Of a stretch of 64,000 nt of DNA, positions 43,761 to 53,803 are shown one piece after another. The translations under genes and the position numbers were made by a program. The stretch covers positions 2,483,001-2,547,000 of the forward strand of contig NZ_CP131130.1 of assembly GCF_033705735.1 (NCBI RefSeq). Direction: 5' to 3'. The notes beneath the pieces are model-generated. The model saw nothing but the letters and a program-made list of their open reading frames with translations, had not been told where the DNA came from and did no database searches. The stretch is from Shinella zoogloeoides (GTDB taxonomy: Bacteria > Pseudomonadota > Alphaproteobacteria > Rhizobiales > Rhizobiaceae). The stretch's first letter is position 1. Each line of letters opens with the position of its first letter.

Positions 43761-46085
43761 TCAGGACCCGCCCGGGCGCAGCTGCGCCAGCGACATCATG
43801 AGGTCGGCGCTGATGCCGGAGGAGCCGGAGCTGGTCAGCACCGAAAGGGCAGGATCGGTATTCGTCTGGTTGTCGAGGTCGTAGAGGACCGAGAACTTCA
43901 CGATCATCTTCGAAACCGCTTCGGGGTCCTGCAGGTCCTTGAGCTCGAGATGGCGCTTGATCATCTCCGCCTGCGCATCGATATCGGCGCTGCCGATCTC
44001 GTCGGGCAGCTGGTAGATCACCTTGAAGACCTCGAACAGCGCGTCGTCGGCGAGGATGTCGTAGGGGCTGGTGATCGTCTCGGCCTTGCGCTGGAAATAG
44101 AGCGCGAGGCGCACGCCGGCATTGTCGTCGCCGGCCTCTTCCTCCAGCATCTGCTGCACGTGGCTGTCGATCGTCTCGTAGATGCCGCGGCGCGACTGGA
44201 TCTCCGCGTCGTCCGGCTGCGTGACCTTGCCCTCGGCATTGAAGTTGAAGGAGGCGACGATCTTGCGATAGGCGCGGTCCGCCTGCTGGTTGGCGAAGCT
44301 CTTCGGGTCGTCGAGGTCGGAAGTGAAGATCTTCTGCATGAAGGTGGCGTCGACGCTTTCCGGATCGATGCCGTTCGCCGTCAGCACGAAGGAGACGAGG
44401 CGGTCGTCGGCAAGGAAATCCTCGACGGACTCCACCTTCTGCATCTGCGTGGAGTAATATTTGGCCTCCTCCTCCGCCTTCTTCTTGTCATCCTCCGTTC
44501 CGAAACGGGATTTCACCGTCACATAGGCGCGGGACATGACGAGGATCTCGGCTTCCGACTGTGCCAGCTTCGGTGCGGTGATATTGCCGTCCGAACCGAA
44601 ATTGAACGCCTTGGCGAGCTGGACAAAACGATCGTCCTTGAGCTGGTACACATAGCTCTTGGGATCGTTGAGGTCGCTTTGCATCACCTTCTTGATGGTA
44701 AAGGCGGAAACCTTCGCCGGGTCGATGCCGAAGGCCTTCAACGCAAAGTTATAGATGGAGGCTTCGCCGACGAAGTCCTTCACGGTCTTCACCGCGCCGA
44801 TCTGGCTCTTGAACTGCTTGATGGCGGTCGCGTCGGCCTCGTCGTCCTTGTCGTTGTAATGGATCATGTAGGCGTTCGTGGCGGTGGCGGTCTGCGCCGC
44901 CGTCTGCGCGGTCTGGCCGGCGGCGAGCGTGCCGTCCTCCTGGAAATTGAAGGCGGCGCGCAGCGCGACGTATTTGGCCTTGTCGGCACCGCCGAACAGG
45001 TTGATGTAGCTGGTCGCGTTATCCGGGTCGGGGTCGCTCGTCAGGATATTGGCGATCGTGGAGCTGACGACGGACGCCTTGTTGAGGTCGAAGGCAACCT
45101 TGATGTAGTTCAGCAGGCGCGGGTCGTTGACGAGTTCGCTCGCCGTCGTCACGCTGCCGATGCGGCTTTCGAAATAGTCCTTGTTGATCAGCGCCGCCTC
45201 GGAGGTCACGCGCGGATTGGAGAGCGTGTAGAGCTGGTTCGTGGCTGCCTTCTGGTCCGCGTCCTGCACGGTGCCGGCCGTCGCCGTCCCGTCGCTGGCG
45301 AAATTGTAGGCTTCCGCCAGCGCGCGATATTTCTCGGCCGTGACGATGATGGCGCTCTGCCGGCTGATTTCCGCCTTGAGCTCGGCGATCCGCGCCTTGT
45401 TGGCGTCGTTGGAAGGAAGGGTCGACAGCTCGCTGTTCGCAGCCTGGATCGCCGCCACGGCATCCGTCTCGCGGGCGCCGAACTCGGTACTGAAATAGCT
45501 GGCGGGATCGTCGGGATCGCTGCCGAGGACCCCGCGCACCACCTCCCGCGAATAGGTGTTCGGATCGATGCCGAAGGCGGTGAACACGTAGTTGCGCAGG
45601 CGGTCGTTGTTGATGAGCTGGTCGGCACTCGTCACCGTGTCGATGACGACATTGTAATAGCGGGTCTCCTCCTTGAGCGCCGCGCCGGCATTGGCGGCGG
45701 TGGCGGAATAGAGGCCGATGATGGAATCGAGCTGCGTTTCGGTCTGCGCCGTCGCGGTCGAGGGCGTGAAGCTGAAGGCGCTGGCGAAATCGCGGTAGCG
45801 CGTGTCCGTCAGCTTGTTGGCGAAGCTGTTGGCATCCGTCAGGTCGCTGTCCAGCACCTGGCGCATGAAGGCCTTCGCATAGGTCATCTCCTCCAGGCCA
45901 TAGGCCTTCATGGCATAGGAATAGAGCCGGTAGTCGTCGAGGAATTCGTCGACCGAGGAAACCTTGCCGATATTCTCCCTGTAGTAATCGGCATCGCGCG
46001 CATTGGTCGCCTCGGCCGCGGTGCGGTTCAGCGACTTCAGCATGTCCTTCGCGATGAGGTTGTAGCTCGTATAGGTCGACAGCAT
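43761..46085 (-). CDS. Large DUF1217 repeat protein
   Basis: 774 residues, much longer than the single- or double-unit DUF1217 proteins usually seen in rhizobial flagellar clusters. The unit YY...IG.V.SVDEFL.D.RL..Y.L.A.G is repeated at about residues 31-106, 139-262, 301-382, 421-498, 541-618 and, in weaker form, 655-738. Each unit ends in an AFNF-x(1,2)-DG-like turn. There is no signal peptide or membrane helix. A role with flagella or motility is suggested only by family; no flagellar gene is near. The start MLSTYTSYNL opens the first repeat region. Confidence 0.85.
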   Translation of the reverse strand: MLSTYTSYNLIAKDMLKSLNRTAAEATNARDADYYRENIGKVSSVDEFLDDYRLYSYAMKAYGLEEMTYAKAFMRQVLDSDLTDANSFANKLTDTRYRDFASAFSFTPSTATAQTETQLDSIIGLYSATAANAGAALKEETRYYNVVIDTVTSADQLINNDRLRNYVFTAFGIDPNTYSREVVRGVLGSDPDDPASYFSTEFGARETDAVAAIQAANSELSTLPSNDANKARIAELKAEISRQSAIIVTAEKYRALAEAYNFASDGTATAGTVQDADQKAATNQLYTLSNPRVTSEAALINKDYFESRIGSVTTASELVNDPRLLNYIKVAFDLNKASVVSSTIANILTSDPDPDNATSYINLFGGADKAKYVALRAAFNFQEDGTLAAGQTAQTAAQTATATNAYMIHYNDKDDEADATAIKQFKSQIGAVKTVKDFVGEASIYNFALKAFGIDPAKVSAFTIKKVMQSDLNDPKSYVYQLKDDRFVQLAKAFNFGSDGNITAPKLAQSEAEILVMSRAYVTVKSRFGTEDDKKKAEEEAKYYSTQMQKVESVEDFLADDRLVSFVLTANGIDPESVDATFMQKIFTSDLDDPKSFANQQADRAYRKIVASFNFNAEGKVTQPDDAEIQSRRGIYETIDSHVQQMLEEEAGDDNAGVRLALYFQRKAETITSPYDILADDALFEVFKVIYQLPDEIGSADIDAQAEMIKRHLELKDLQDPEAVSKMIVKFSVLYDLDNQTNTDPALSVLTSSGSSGISADLMMSLAQLRPGGS

Positions 46086-46379
46086 CGGGAAACCGTTCCT
46101 TCCAGTCACCGGCCGCGCGCGCAGGGGCCGATCGGCGCCATTGTCGCCCGCGAGGCTTGTCCCGGCCTGTCGGACCATGGCTCGAATGCGCCGGCCTGCG
46201 TTCACCTCTCCTAAACCCTGGCCCGTGCGGTTTTGCTAACCATCAGGAACTGCAAAGTTTTCTTAACCGCGATTTTTAAGCGGCATGGAAGGGGGCGCGC
46301 CTATTCTCCCCCTCAGAGGACGCAAAGTCCCAATGAGAAGACCGGACACCGGCTCTCAAGGAAAACAAGGGCGAAAGAC

Positions 46380-46943
46380 ATGCTGAATACCGTTTCCAAG
46401 CCGGCCTGGGCCGGCAGCACGCTCCGGCTCGATCCCAAGCGCTTCCCGCAGCAGGTGACCTTCGAGCTGCGCACCGAGGGAACCGACGCCACGATCACCC
46501 TCGACGAGCGCGGCGCCGTGCTGCGCAAGGTGCTTCCCTCCAGCGGCCTGCCGCTGTCCATCGCACTGCCGGCCCGCGCCTTCAAGGGCGTCGCCGCCCG
46601 CGCCATCGACCATGGCAACGGCGACGTAACCGTCACGCTCGAGCTGCATCACGACGACCCGGACCTCTGCATCCCGCTGCTGGTGGCGCACGACCTCTGC
46701 GACATCGCCGCCGACTGGCGCAGCTGGGCCGAGGCCTACCGCATTCCCATGCTGATGGTGGAAGCCGACGGCGTCGCCCGCCCGCTCGACGACAACCTGA
46801 CGGTCGGCAGCCGCCCCGCAAAACCGCGCCGCCGCCATTCCTACTTCGCAGATCGCCGCCCCCGCTTCCTCGTGCGCCGCACGACCGGCAAGCTCGGCGT
46901 CCAGATGAAGATCGACGGCCGGGAGATCATCGCCCGCCGTTGA
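46380..46943 (+). CDS. Rhizobial protein of unknown function (DUF6101-like)
   Basis: 187 residues. The first two thirds are beta-rich (STLRLDPKRFPQQVTF, ATITLDERGAVLRKVLPSSG, VTVTLELHHDDPDLCIPLL), and an acidic/aromatic segment ADWRSWAEAYRIPML follows. The C-terminus is strongly basic (RPAKPRRRHSYFADRRPRFLVRRTT). The composition suggests a cytoplasmic protein that may contact nucleic acid or lipid. It resembles the DUF6101 family of Rhizobiales, which has no known role. It is divergent from the DUF1217 gene across about 290 bases. Confidence 0.65.
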   Translation: MLNTVSKPAWAGSTLRLDPKRFPQQVTFELRTEGTDATITLDERGAVLRKVLPSSGLPLSIALPARAFKGVAARAIDHGNGDVTVTLELHHDDPDLCIPLLVAHDLCDIAADWRSWAEAYRIPMLMVEADGVARPLDDNLTVGSRPAKPRRRHSYFADRRPRFLVRRTTGKLGVQMKIDGREIIARR

Positions 46944-46969
46944 GCCTGCGATGAATGCATGACCTCTGG

Positions 46970-46999
46970 AAAGCCGGCCGTTCCCTGCGGTCGGCTTTT
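46970..46999. terminator. Bidirectional terminator between DUF6101-like gene and ubiA
   Basis: AAAGCCGGCCG and CGGTCGGCTTT pair with one mismatch around TTCCCTG, and TTTT follows on the plus strand. It lies between two convergent genes and can serve both. Confidence 0.65.
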
Positions 47000-47010
47000 C
47001 CGCGTCCGGC

Positions 47011-47964
47011 TCAGGCGAAGGGAATGGCGACCGCCAGAGCGAGGAAGATGGCGAAGCCGACGACGTGATTGAACTTGAACAGCGCAAGGCACTGCACCGG
47101 ATCGTCTATATCGAGCGACCGGATCTGCCAGGCGAGCATCAAAGCGGCGGCCGCAAGGCCGAGCCAGCCGATGATGCCGACGCCGGCCAGCCAGAAGGAC
47201 AGCGCGATGAGCGCCACCGTCAGGCCGTAGAGACCGACGAGCCATTGCCGGGTCTTGTCGCCGAAGAGGCGGGCGGTGGAGCGCACGCCGATCAGCGCGT
47301 CGTCCTCCTTGTCCTGGTGGGCATAGATCGTGTCGTAGCCGATGGTCCAGGCGATCGCGGCGATGTAGAGCGCGACGGGCGCGAGCGACAGCGTGCCGAA
47401 GACCGCCGCCCAGCCCATCAGCGCGCCCCAGGAGAAGGCCATGCCGAGGAAGAATTGCGGCCAGTCGGTGAAGCGCTTGGCGAAGGGATAGATCGCGACG
47501 ATCAGCAGCGAGGCCACGCCGAGCCCGATGGAGAAGAGATTGAACTGCAGGAGGACGACGAGGCCGACAAGCGCCTGCAGCACGATGAAGACCTTCGCCT
47601 GCCGGCGCGTGACGCGGCCGGACGGCAGCGGGCGCGAGCGGGTGCGGGCGACCGCCTGGTCGATATCGTGGTCGACGAGGTCGTTATAGGTGCAGCCCGC
47701 ACCGCGCATGGCGACCGAGCCTATGAAGAACAGCAAGAGATGCGCGAGGAACCGCAGCCAGTCGAAGCTGCCGGCCGCCGCAGCGACATTGGCCGCCAGC
47801 GCCGCCGACCAGAAGCAGGGCCACATCAGGAGCTGCCAGCCGATCGGCCGGTCCCAGCGGGCAAGCTGCGCATAGGGCCAGGCCCCGCGCGGCAGGACGC
47901 GGTAGACCCAGTTATCGGAAGGCGCGTCGGAAACGCGGCCGGAATCGGAGGAGGTGCTGATCAT
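47011..47964 (-). CDS. ubiA: 4-hydroxybenzoate polyprenyltransferase
   Basis: 317 residues with about eight membrane helices. The two Asp-rich diphosphate-Mg sites are NDLVDHDID near residue 103 and YDTIYAHQDKEDD near residue 224. It joins a polyprenyl chain to 4-hydroxybenzoate in the inner membrane during ubiquinone synthesis. RWDRPIGWQLLMWPCFW near residue 36 is typical of UbiA proper rather than heme O synthase or chlorophyll synthase. It is a single-gene unit in this window. Confidence 0.95.
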   Translation of the reverse strand: MISTSSDSGRVSDAPSDNWVYRVLPRGAWPYAQLARWDRPIGWQLLMWPCFWSAALAANVAAAAGSFDWLRFLAHLLLFFIGSVAMRGAGCTYNDLVDHDIDQAVARTRSRPLPSGRVTRRQAKVFIVLQALVGLVVLLQFNLFSIGLGVASLLIVAIYPFAKRFTDWPQFFLGMAFSWGALMGWAAVFGTLSLAPVALYIAAIAWTIGYDTIYAHQDKEDDALIGVRSTARLFGDKTRQWLVGLYGLTVALIALSFWLAGVGIIGWLGLAAAALMLAWQIRSLDIDDPVQCLALFKFNHVVGFAIFLALAVAIPFA

Positions 47965-48023
47965 GCACCTAGATCGCAAGCGGCCACGCCCCGGTCAAGC
48001 CGGCGCATGGCCGCAGATGGGAT

Positions 48024-48833
48024 TCAGCGCAGCGTGAAATCGAAGCGGTAGGTGGCTGCAACGCCGATCAGGAATTGATCGCGCTCGCCGCGCTGCTTGA
48101 CGAGGCTCGAATCCGCCGCCGGGCCCATGAGGCGCTTGTACTCGGCGAAGGCGCTGGTCTCGATCTTCTCGTTGACCTGCCAGGTGATCGCCGCGCCCGC
48201 GCCGACCGACTGGATGCCGCCGCCCGGATCGTAGGCGGCAAGGCCGGAGGCCGCGACCTGGCTCGGCTTCACCCGGTAATAGGCGTCCATATAGTCGTTC
48301 GACGCGACGGTAAGGCGCGGACCGGCGGACAGGCGCACGTCCGGCGTGATATCGACGAAGGCGTCGGCCGCCACATCCGCCACGATGCCGTGGTGGCTGC
48401 GGATGCCATGGCGCACCTCGCCGCGCACGCGCAGCCAGTCCGTCGGATACGCTTCCGCGAACGCACCGAGTTCGCCGCCCAGCTTCACCGGCGTCAGGCC
48501 CTTGAGGTCGGCGCTGTCATCCTCGTCGCGCGGCATGACCAGCTTGCCGGTCGCCCCTGCGCGGAAAGCGCCGTTGTCGATCAGCGCGAAGGAGGGATTG
48601 TCGTTGCGCGAGGAGAAGCGCACCGTGCTGCCAGCCTTGCCGAGCGAGATCAGCGGCGTGACCTGGAACAGATGGCCCTTGGCGCCCTCGTAGCGCGGCG
48701 CGGCGAAGCCGGCGGCTCCCACCTTCAGATACCAGTCGCCGGACCAGAAGTGCTCGCCGTCGCCTGCAAGGGCGGAAATGGGCGCAAGAAGAAAGGCGGC
48801 CGCAGTCATTGCGGCCGGGAAACGGATACTCAA
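48024..48833 (-). CDS. MipA/OmpV-family outer-membrane protein
   Basis: 269 residues read from a TTG start, chosen because AGGAT lies 7 bases upstream and a signal peptide then begins at once (SIRFPAAMTAAAFLLAPISALA). A longer frame to 48905 would bury the signal sequence. The mature part alternates strands and turns (WSGDWYLKVGAAGFAAPRYEG, VTPLISLG) and ends FLIGVAATYRFDFTLR, typical of the family. Members include the MltA-interacting scaffold of the wall-building machinery and OmpV-type porins; the role here is open. Confidence 0.85.
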   Translation of the reverse strand: MSIRFPAAMTAAAFLLAPISALAGDGEHFWSGDWYLKVGAAGFAAPRYEGAKGHLFQVTPLISLGKAGSTVRFSSRNDNPSFALIDNGAFRAGATGKLVMPRDEDDSADLKGLTPVKLGGELGAFAEAYPTDWLRVRGEVRHGIRSHHGIVADVAADAFVDITPDVRLSAGPRLTVASNDYMDAYYRVKPSQVAASGLAAYDPGGGIQSVGAGAAITWQVNEKIETSAFAEYKRLMGPAADSSLVKQRGERDQFLIGVAATYRFDFTLR

Positions 48834-49105
48834 GACACAATCCTCGCTTTGCCGACGCACCCGCCGCGGGGCGCCGAAACCTTTGATTGCACGAACATTA
48901 GCCACGTTTCATTACCGATTCGCTAACCATTCGCCAGCTTTCGAAGGTGAAATGATTCGTGCGAGTTCCCGGCACCGAGCGGGAATTCCTTCATCGCACC
49001 ACCGAGGAAAAGGGCGCCGCAATGCTCCCGAGCGCCGCGGCCCTTGACCTTTCGCCCCCGTCCCCTTAACCCGCCAGCAACAAGCATCAGGTCGAGGGTA
49101 CGGGC

Positions 49106-50377
49106 ATGAAGGTTCTGTTGATCGGATCGGGCGGACGCGAGCACGCCCTTGCCTGGAAGCTGGCGCAATCGCCCCTCCTCACCACGCTCTACGCCGCCCC
49201 CGGCAATCCCGGCATCGCCGAATGCGCGACGCTGGTATCCCTCGATATCGAGGACCATGCGGCGGTCTCCGCCTTCTGCCGCGAGAACGGCGTCTCCTTC
49301 GTGGTCGTCGGCCCGGAAGCCCCGCTCGTCGCGGGCCTTGCCGACGTGCTGCGCGCGGCCGGCATCGATGTCTTCGGGCCTTCGGCCGCCGCCGCCCAGC
49401 TCGAAGGCTCCAAGGGCTTCACCAAGGACCTCTGCGCCAAATACGATATCCCGACCGGCGCCTACCAGCGCTTCACCGACGCCGCCTCCGCCAGGGCCTA
49501 TATCGAGGCCGAGGGCGCGCCGATCGTCATCAAGGCGGACGGGCTTGCCGCCGGCAAGGGCGTGACCGTTGCCATGACGCTGCCCGAGGCTCTGGCCGCC
49601 GTCGACGACTGCTTCGACGGCGCTTTCGGCGCGGCCGGCGCGGAAGTCGTCGTGGAAGCCTTCCTCGACGGCGAGGAAGCGAGCTTCTTCTGCCTTTGCG
49701 ACGGCGTGAACGCGCTGCCGCTCGCCTCCGCGCAGGACCACAAGCGCGTCGGCGACGGCGACACCGGCCCGAATACCGGCGGCATGGGCGCCTATTCGCC
49801 GGCCCCGGTGATGACCCCCGGCATGGTCGAGCGCACGATGAAGGAGATCATCGAGCCGACGATCCGCGGCATGGCGGCGGACGGCCATCCCTTCCAGGGC
49901 GTGCTCTTCGCCGGCCTGATGATCACCGCCAAGGGTCCGGAGCTCATCGAATACAACGTGCGCTTCGGCGATCCGGAGTGCCAGGTGCTGATGATGCGGC
50001 TCGAGAGCGACCTGCTGCCGATCCTCCACGCTGCCGCCATCGGCCGGCTCGACAAGGTCTCCGCCGAATGGCGCGACGACCCCGCGCTCACCGTGGTCAT
50101 GGCCTCGAAGGGCTATCCCGGCACCTACGAGAAGGCGACGCCGATCCTCTCGCTGCCGGCCGACGACGCCGCGACGAAGGTGTTCCATGCCGGCACAGCG
50201 CTGAAGGACGGCCAATTGGTGGCGACCGGCGGGCGCGTGCTGAACGTCACCGCCGTCGCGCCGACCGTCGCCGAGGCGCAAAAGGCGGCCTATGCGGCGC
50301 TCGACCGGGTGAAATGGGAAAACGGCTTCTGCCGCCGCGACATCGGCTGGCGCGCGGTCGCCCGCGAAACGGCCTGA
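49106..50377 (+). CDS. purD: Phosphoribosylamine-glycine ligase
   Basis: 423 residues, an ATP-grasp enzyme that adds glycine to phosphoribosylamine in purine synthesis. [22 protein letters not shown] opens the N-terminal fold; [14 protein letters not shown], the ATP-grasp loop [13 protein letters not shown] and [14 protein letters not shown] neighbours, [10 protein letters not shown] and [12 protein letters not shown] complete the signature. It stands alone with about 270 bases of gap on its left. Confidence 0.97.
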   Translation: MKVLLIGSGGREHALAWKLAQSPLLTTLYAAPGNPGIAECATLVSLDIEDHAAVSAFCRENGVSFVVVGPEAPLVAGLADVLRAAGIDVFGPSAAAAQLEGSKGFTKDLCAKYDIPTGAYQRFTDAASARAYIEAEGAPIVIKADGLAAGKGVTVAMTLPEALAAVDDCFDGAFGAAGAEVVVEAFLDGEEASFFCLCDGVNALPLASAQDHKRVGDGDTGPNTGGMGAYSPAPVMTPGMVERTMKEIIEPTIRGMAADGHPFQGVLFAGLMITAKGPELIEYNVRFGDPECQVLMMRLESDLLPILHAAAIGRLDKVSAEWRDDPALTVVMASKGYPGTYEKATPILSLPADDAATKVFHAGTALKDGQLVATGGRVLNVTAVAPTVAEAQKAAYAALDRVKWENGFCRRDIGWRAVARETA

Positions 50378-50482
50378 CGGCAACCGGCGGAAAAACACCG
50401 TTTCATCAAATTTTACCATTTCCCCTGACGGGCTCGTAACCGACGGGCGCTATTCTCCCCTCACCGATGAGGAGAACCGTCG

Positions 50483-50941
50483 ATGCGTATCCTGTTGCCG
50501 ACCCTTGCCTTCGCGCTTCTTGCCGCCCCCGCCCTTGCGGGTTCGATCCGTCCCGTCGAGGATGCCGTCTCGGCGGACAGCATCGAGACGATCCGGTGCG
50601 GCGACTGCCCGGCGCTGAAGCCCAAGATCAAGGCCGCGACCTATCATGTCGACGCCATCGCGCCCGGCACGCAGAAGGTCGAGGTCCGCGAGGAGAACGG
50701 CGAACGCAAGATCTTTCGCACGGAAGCCTGGATGGGCGGCTCGCCCGTCGTCTTCGTCAGCAAGGCGCCGGCAGAGACCACGCAGACTGCAAGCACGGAC
50801 ACTGAAGAGAATGCGGTGACCGTGGATGCCGGCACCCAGACCGGCGCGCTCGACGAAGGCGCGGCACGGCATGCGAAAACGGCCGCGATCGCCTCTTCAC
50901 GCGAGTTTGATCCGGGAAAATTTGAACTTCGGCTGGATTGA
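50483..50941 (+). CDS. Small secreted protein, HPE1-like
   Basis: 152 residues. The first 19 form a clean signal peptide (MRILLPTLAFALLAAPALA), and a GAGGAG-type ribosome site precedes it. IETIRCGDCPALKPKIK and GTQKVEVREENGERKIFRTEAWMGG match a small protein family in Rhizobium/Agrobacterium annotated as having a plant virulence effector HPE1-like domain. The tail from residue 95 is low-complexity, rich in Thr, Ala and Glu. Two cysteines spaced CxxC could bind metal or form a bond in the periplasm. The name is by similarity only; no effector role is shown. Confidence 0.6.
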   Translation: MRILLPTLAFALLAAPALAGSIRPVEDAVSADSIETIRCGDCPALKPKIKAATYHVDAIAPGTQKVEVREENGERKIFRTEAWMGGSPVVFVSKAPAETTQTASTDTEENAVTVDAGTQTGALDEGAARHAKTAAIASSREFDPGKFELRLD

Positions 50942-51009
50942 CCCCATATTAGGGAGGCCCTGCCTCTCAGTCCCTCCAGGCTGACAGGAATCCGCGAAAG
51001 CGGACGTCT

Positions 51010-51035
51010 GCGCCCCTGACCTCAAGCAGGGGCGC
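51010..51035. terminator. Bidirectional hairpin between convergent genes
   Basis: Perfect nine-base stem (GCGCCCCTG and CAGGGGCGC) with an eight-base loop between the HPE1-like gene and the DUF523 gene. No T run follows on either side. Confidence 0.55.
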
Positions 51036-51042
51036 ACGCGTA

Positions 51043-51537
51043 TCAGCCGCTCTCCCCCATATCGCTGACGAGCCGGTCGACCTCGCGGTCGGAATAGACG
51101 GCAATACCGCTGCGCCTCAGGAGCGCCGCCGTCACACCCTGCCCCGCATGCCGGCTACCCGAAAACGAACCGTCATAGACGAAACCGGAACCGCAGGACG
51201 GGCTGCCGTCGATCAGAAGCGCATGGCGGCAATCGTTTCGCCGCGCAACGTCGAGCGCGATACGCGCGCCGTCGATATAGGCGGCGGACACGTCCCCGCC
51301 GGAAATTTCCAGCACCCGCGCCCGCCCGTCGAGCACGTCGTCGCCATTGAGGCCGTTCTCGATTTCCGCCGGCGGCCGCGGCACCTGGAAGCCGCCCGCA
51401 AGCTCCGGACAGAGCGTCACCAGCCGCCCCTCCGCCATCCAGCGGTCGACGGCCGCATGGGCGAGCGGCTTGGCCGATCCGTTGTAGCGGACCGCCAGAC
51501 CGGCAAGACAGGCGCTGATGAGAATCCTGCCGGCCAT
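51043..51537 (-). CDS. DUF523 family protein
   Basis: 164 residues. Typical stretches are ILISACLAGLAVRYNGSAK at the start, TLCPELAGGFQVPRPPAEI, and LLIDGSPSCGSGFVYDGSFSG near residue 110, with conserved Cys residues that define DUF523 (YbbK-like). The function is unknown; a nucleotide-modifying or thiol role has been suggested for relatives. It lies 13 bases behind glyS on the same strand and is probably co-transcribed with it. Confidence 0.85.
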   Translation of the reverse strand: MAGRILISACLAGLAVRYNGSAKPLAHAAVDRWMAEGRLVTLCPELAGGFQVPRPPAEIENGLNGDDVLDGRARVLEISGGDVSAAYIDGARIALDVARRNDCRHALLIDGSPSCGSGFVYDGSFSGSRHAGQGVTAALLRRSGIAVYSDREVDRLVSDMGESG

Positions 51538-51550
51538 CAGCGCCCGCCCC

Positions 51551-53665
51551 TTACCCCGTGATCCTGGAAAAATCCGCGACCGTGCCGGTCGCCGCGCGGA
51601 TGGCGGAGAGCAGCGCGAGGCGGTTGGCGCGGATGGCCGGGTCCTCGTCGTTGACGAGGACGTCGTTGAAGAACTGGTCCACCGGCGCGCGGAGCGTCGA
51701 GAGGGCTTCCATGGCGGAGCGAAAATCCTCCCCGGCGACGGCCGCGGCCGCATCCTTCGAGGCGGTTTCAACGGCAGCGTGAAGCGCCTTCTCCGCGTCG
51801 AGCTTCAGAAGGTCAGCCGAGACGGCGCCCTCGACGACGGTGCCCTTCTTCTCCTCGGAGGCGAGAAGCTGCGTCGCGCGCTTGGTACCGGCGAGCAGGT
51901 TCTGTCCGTCTTCGGAGGTGATGAAGGCCGTCAGCGCCTCGACGCGGCGGGCGACCATCAGGAGATCGTCGGCCTCCGGCGTCAGCACGGCATCGATGAG
52001 GTCGTGGCGCGCACCCATGTCGCGGAGATAGACCTTCAGGCGATCATGGAAGAAGGCGAGAAGGTCCGGGTCCTTCGCGACGGAAAGGAGCGGCAGGCGG
52101 ATGTTCTTTTCCAAGAGCATGCGGATGACGCCGAGCGCGGCGCGGCGCAGCGCATAGGGGTCCTTCGAGCCGGTCGGCTTCTCGTCGATGGCCCAGAAGC
52201 CGATCAGCGTATCGAGCTTGTCGGCGAGCGCCACGGTGAGGCCCACCTTGCCCGAGGGCACGCGGTCGGACGGACCCTGCGGCTTGTAGTGGTCTTCGAT
52301 GGCTTCGGCGACGGCGGCGTCCTCGCCCTGCAGGAGCGCATATTTGCGGCCCATGATGCCCTGCAGTTCCGGGAATTCGCCGACGGCTTCCGTGCGCAGG
52401 TCCGCCTTGGCGAGCACCACGGCGCGATCGACGAGAGCGGTATCGGCGCCGGTGACCTTCGCAAGCTCGGCAGCGAGCTTGCGGATGCGCGTGACGCGTT
52501 CGCCCTGCGTGCCGAGCTTGGCATGGAAGGTGACGTTGAGCGCGTCGAGCTTGGCCATGCGCTGGTCGAGCGGCTTCTTAAGATCGAGGCCGAACTTTTC
52601 GGCCGACGCCTTCAGCGTGTCGAGGTCGGGCAGGTCGTGCTGGTCGCGCAGCCAGAAGTGCTTGGCGTCCGAAAGACGGGCACGCACCACCTTGCCGTTG
52701 CCGTGCACGATTTCCTTGCCGCCATCCTTCGCCTCGATGTTCGAGATCAGGATGAAGTGGTTGGAGAGCGTATCGGCGGCCGGCTTGCGGGTGACGAAGC
52801 ATTTCTGGTTGGTCTTGATGGTGAGGCGGATGATCTCCGAGGGGATCGCCAGGAACTCCTCGTCGAAGGTGCCCATCAGCACCTGAGGCCACTCGACGAG
52901 GCCGGAGACCTCCTCCAGCAGGCCCTCGTCCTCGACGAGTTCAAGGCCGTTCGCGAAGGCGATGTTATTGGCATCCGTCGCGATGATCTGCTTGCGGCGC
53001 TCGGCATCGAGCACGACCTTCGCCTTCTCCAGATTGGCGACATAGTCCTCGAAGCGGCGCACGGTGATGGCCTCGGGCGCATGGAAGCGGTGGCCGTAGG
53101 TGACGTTGCCGGCAGTAAGCCCGTCGACCTCGAAGGGCACGACGCGCGTCTCCTCCGTCTCCGAGCCGAAGGTACAGACGATGGATTGCAGCGGGCGCAC
53201 CCAGCGCATCGCGCCGGGTTTTGCGGAGGCCGCGCCCGAGCGCATCGACTTCGGCCAGGGGAAATTGCGGATGATGCCCGGCATCACCTCGGCGATGATC
53301 TCGTCGGCCGGACGGCCCGACTTGACGATATGGGCGACGTAGAAGTCGCCCTTCTTCGGATCGGAATGCACATGCGCTTCGGAAACCGAGCCGAGGCCCG
53401 CCTTGCGCAGGAAGCCCTGGATTGCCTGTTCGGGGGCGGAGGTTGCCGGACCCTTGATCTCTTCGCGCACGTCGCTCGAGCGGGCGTTGAGCCCGCGGAT
53501 GTCGAGCGTCAGGCGGCGCGGCGTCCAGTATTCGCGCGCGCCTTCATAGGTCAGGCCCGCCTCGACGAGCGCGTCGGTGACGAGCTTCTTCAGGTCGCCG
53601 GCCGCCTTGCGCTGCATGCGGGCGGGAATTTCCTCGGAGCGGAGTTCAAGCAGGAGATCGGGCAT
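51551..53665 (-). CDS. glyS: Glycyl-tRNA synthetase beta subunit
   Basis: 704 residues, the normal size for the beta chain of the alpha2-beta2 bacterial enzyme. [18 protein letters not shown] at the start, [31 protein letters not shown] and [10 protein letters not shown] are diagnostic. The C-terminal half holds the HD-like and anticodon-binding domains. The partner glyQ is not in the window, and the gene directly upstream is an unrelated membrane protein. GAGGAAAG precedes the chosen start; a reading frame open to 53749 has none. Confidence 0.96.
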   Translation of the reverse strand: MPDLLLELRSEEIPARMQRKAAGDLKKLVTDALVEAGLTYEGAREYWTPRRLTLDIRGLNARSSDVREEIKGPATSAPEQAIQGFLRKAGLGSVSEAHVHSDPKKGDFYVAHIVKSGRPADEIIAEVMPGIIRNFPWPKSMRSGAASAKPGAMRWVRPLQSIVCTFGSETEETRVVPFEVDGLTAGNVTYGHRFHAPEAITVRRFEDYVANLEKAKVVLDAERRKQIIATDANNIAFANGLELVEDEGLLEEVSGLVEWPQVLMGTFDEEFLAIPSEIIRLTIKTNQKCFVTRKPAADTLSNHFILISNIEAKDGGKEIVHGNGKVVRARLSDAKHFWLRDQHDLPDLDTLKASAEKFGLDLKKPLDQRMAKLDALNVTFHAKLGTQGERVTRIRKLAAELAKVTGADTALVDRAVVLAKADLRTEAVGEFPELQGIMGRKYALLQGEDAAVAEAIEDHYKPQGPSDRVPSGKVGLTVALADKLDTLIGFWAIDEKPTGSKDPYALRRAALGVIRMLLEKNIRLPLLSVAKDPDLLAFFHDRLKVYLRDMGARHDLIDAVLTPEADDLLMVARRVEALTAFITSEDGQNLLAGTKRATQLLASEEKKGTVVEGAVSADLLKLDAEKALHAAVETASKDAAAAVAGEDFRSAMEALSTLRAPVDQFFNDVLVNDEDPAIRANRLALLSAIRAATGTVADFSRITG

Positions 53666-53803
53666 GTCAACTTTCCTCACCCTCCCCTCTCGGGAAGGGT
53701 CGGCACGAGCGTGCCGGTATGGGGTGAAAATCGTGCTCTCTGCTAGCAAAGTTAGGTGGTGCTGTACAACGGCAAATATGCCGTTTGGCAGAGACGAGCG
53801 CGG

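Noticed and set aside
43950..46214. Open frame of about 754 codons opposite the DUF1217 gene
   Set aside because: Same antisense effect. The minus-strand product shows regular repeats and a start at a sensible place, while this one does not.
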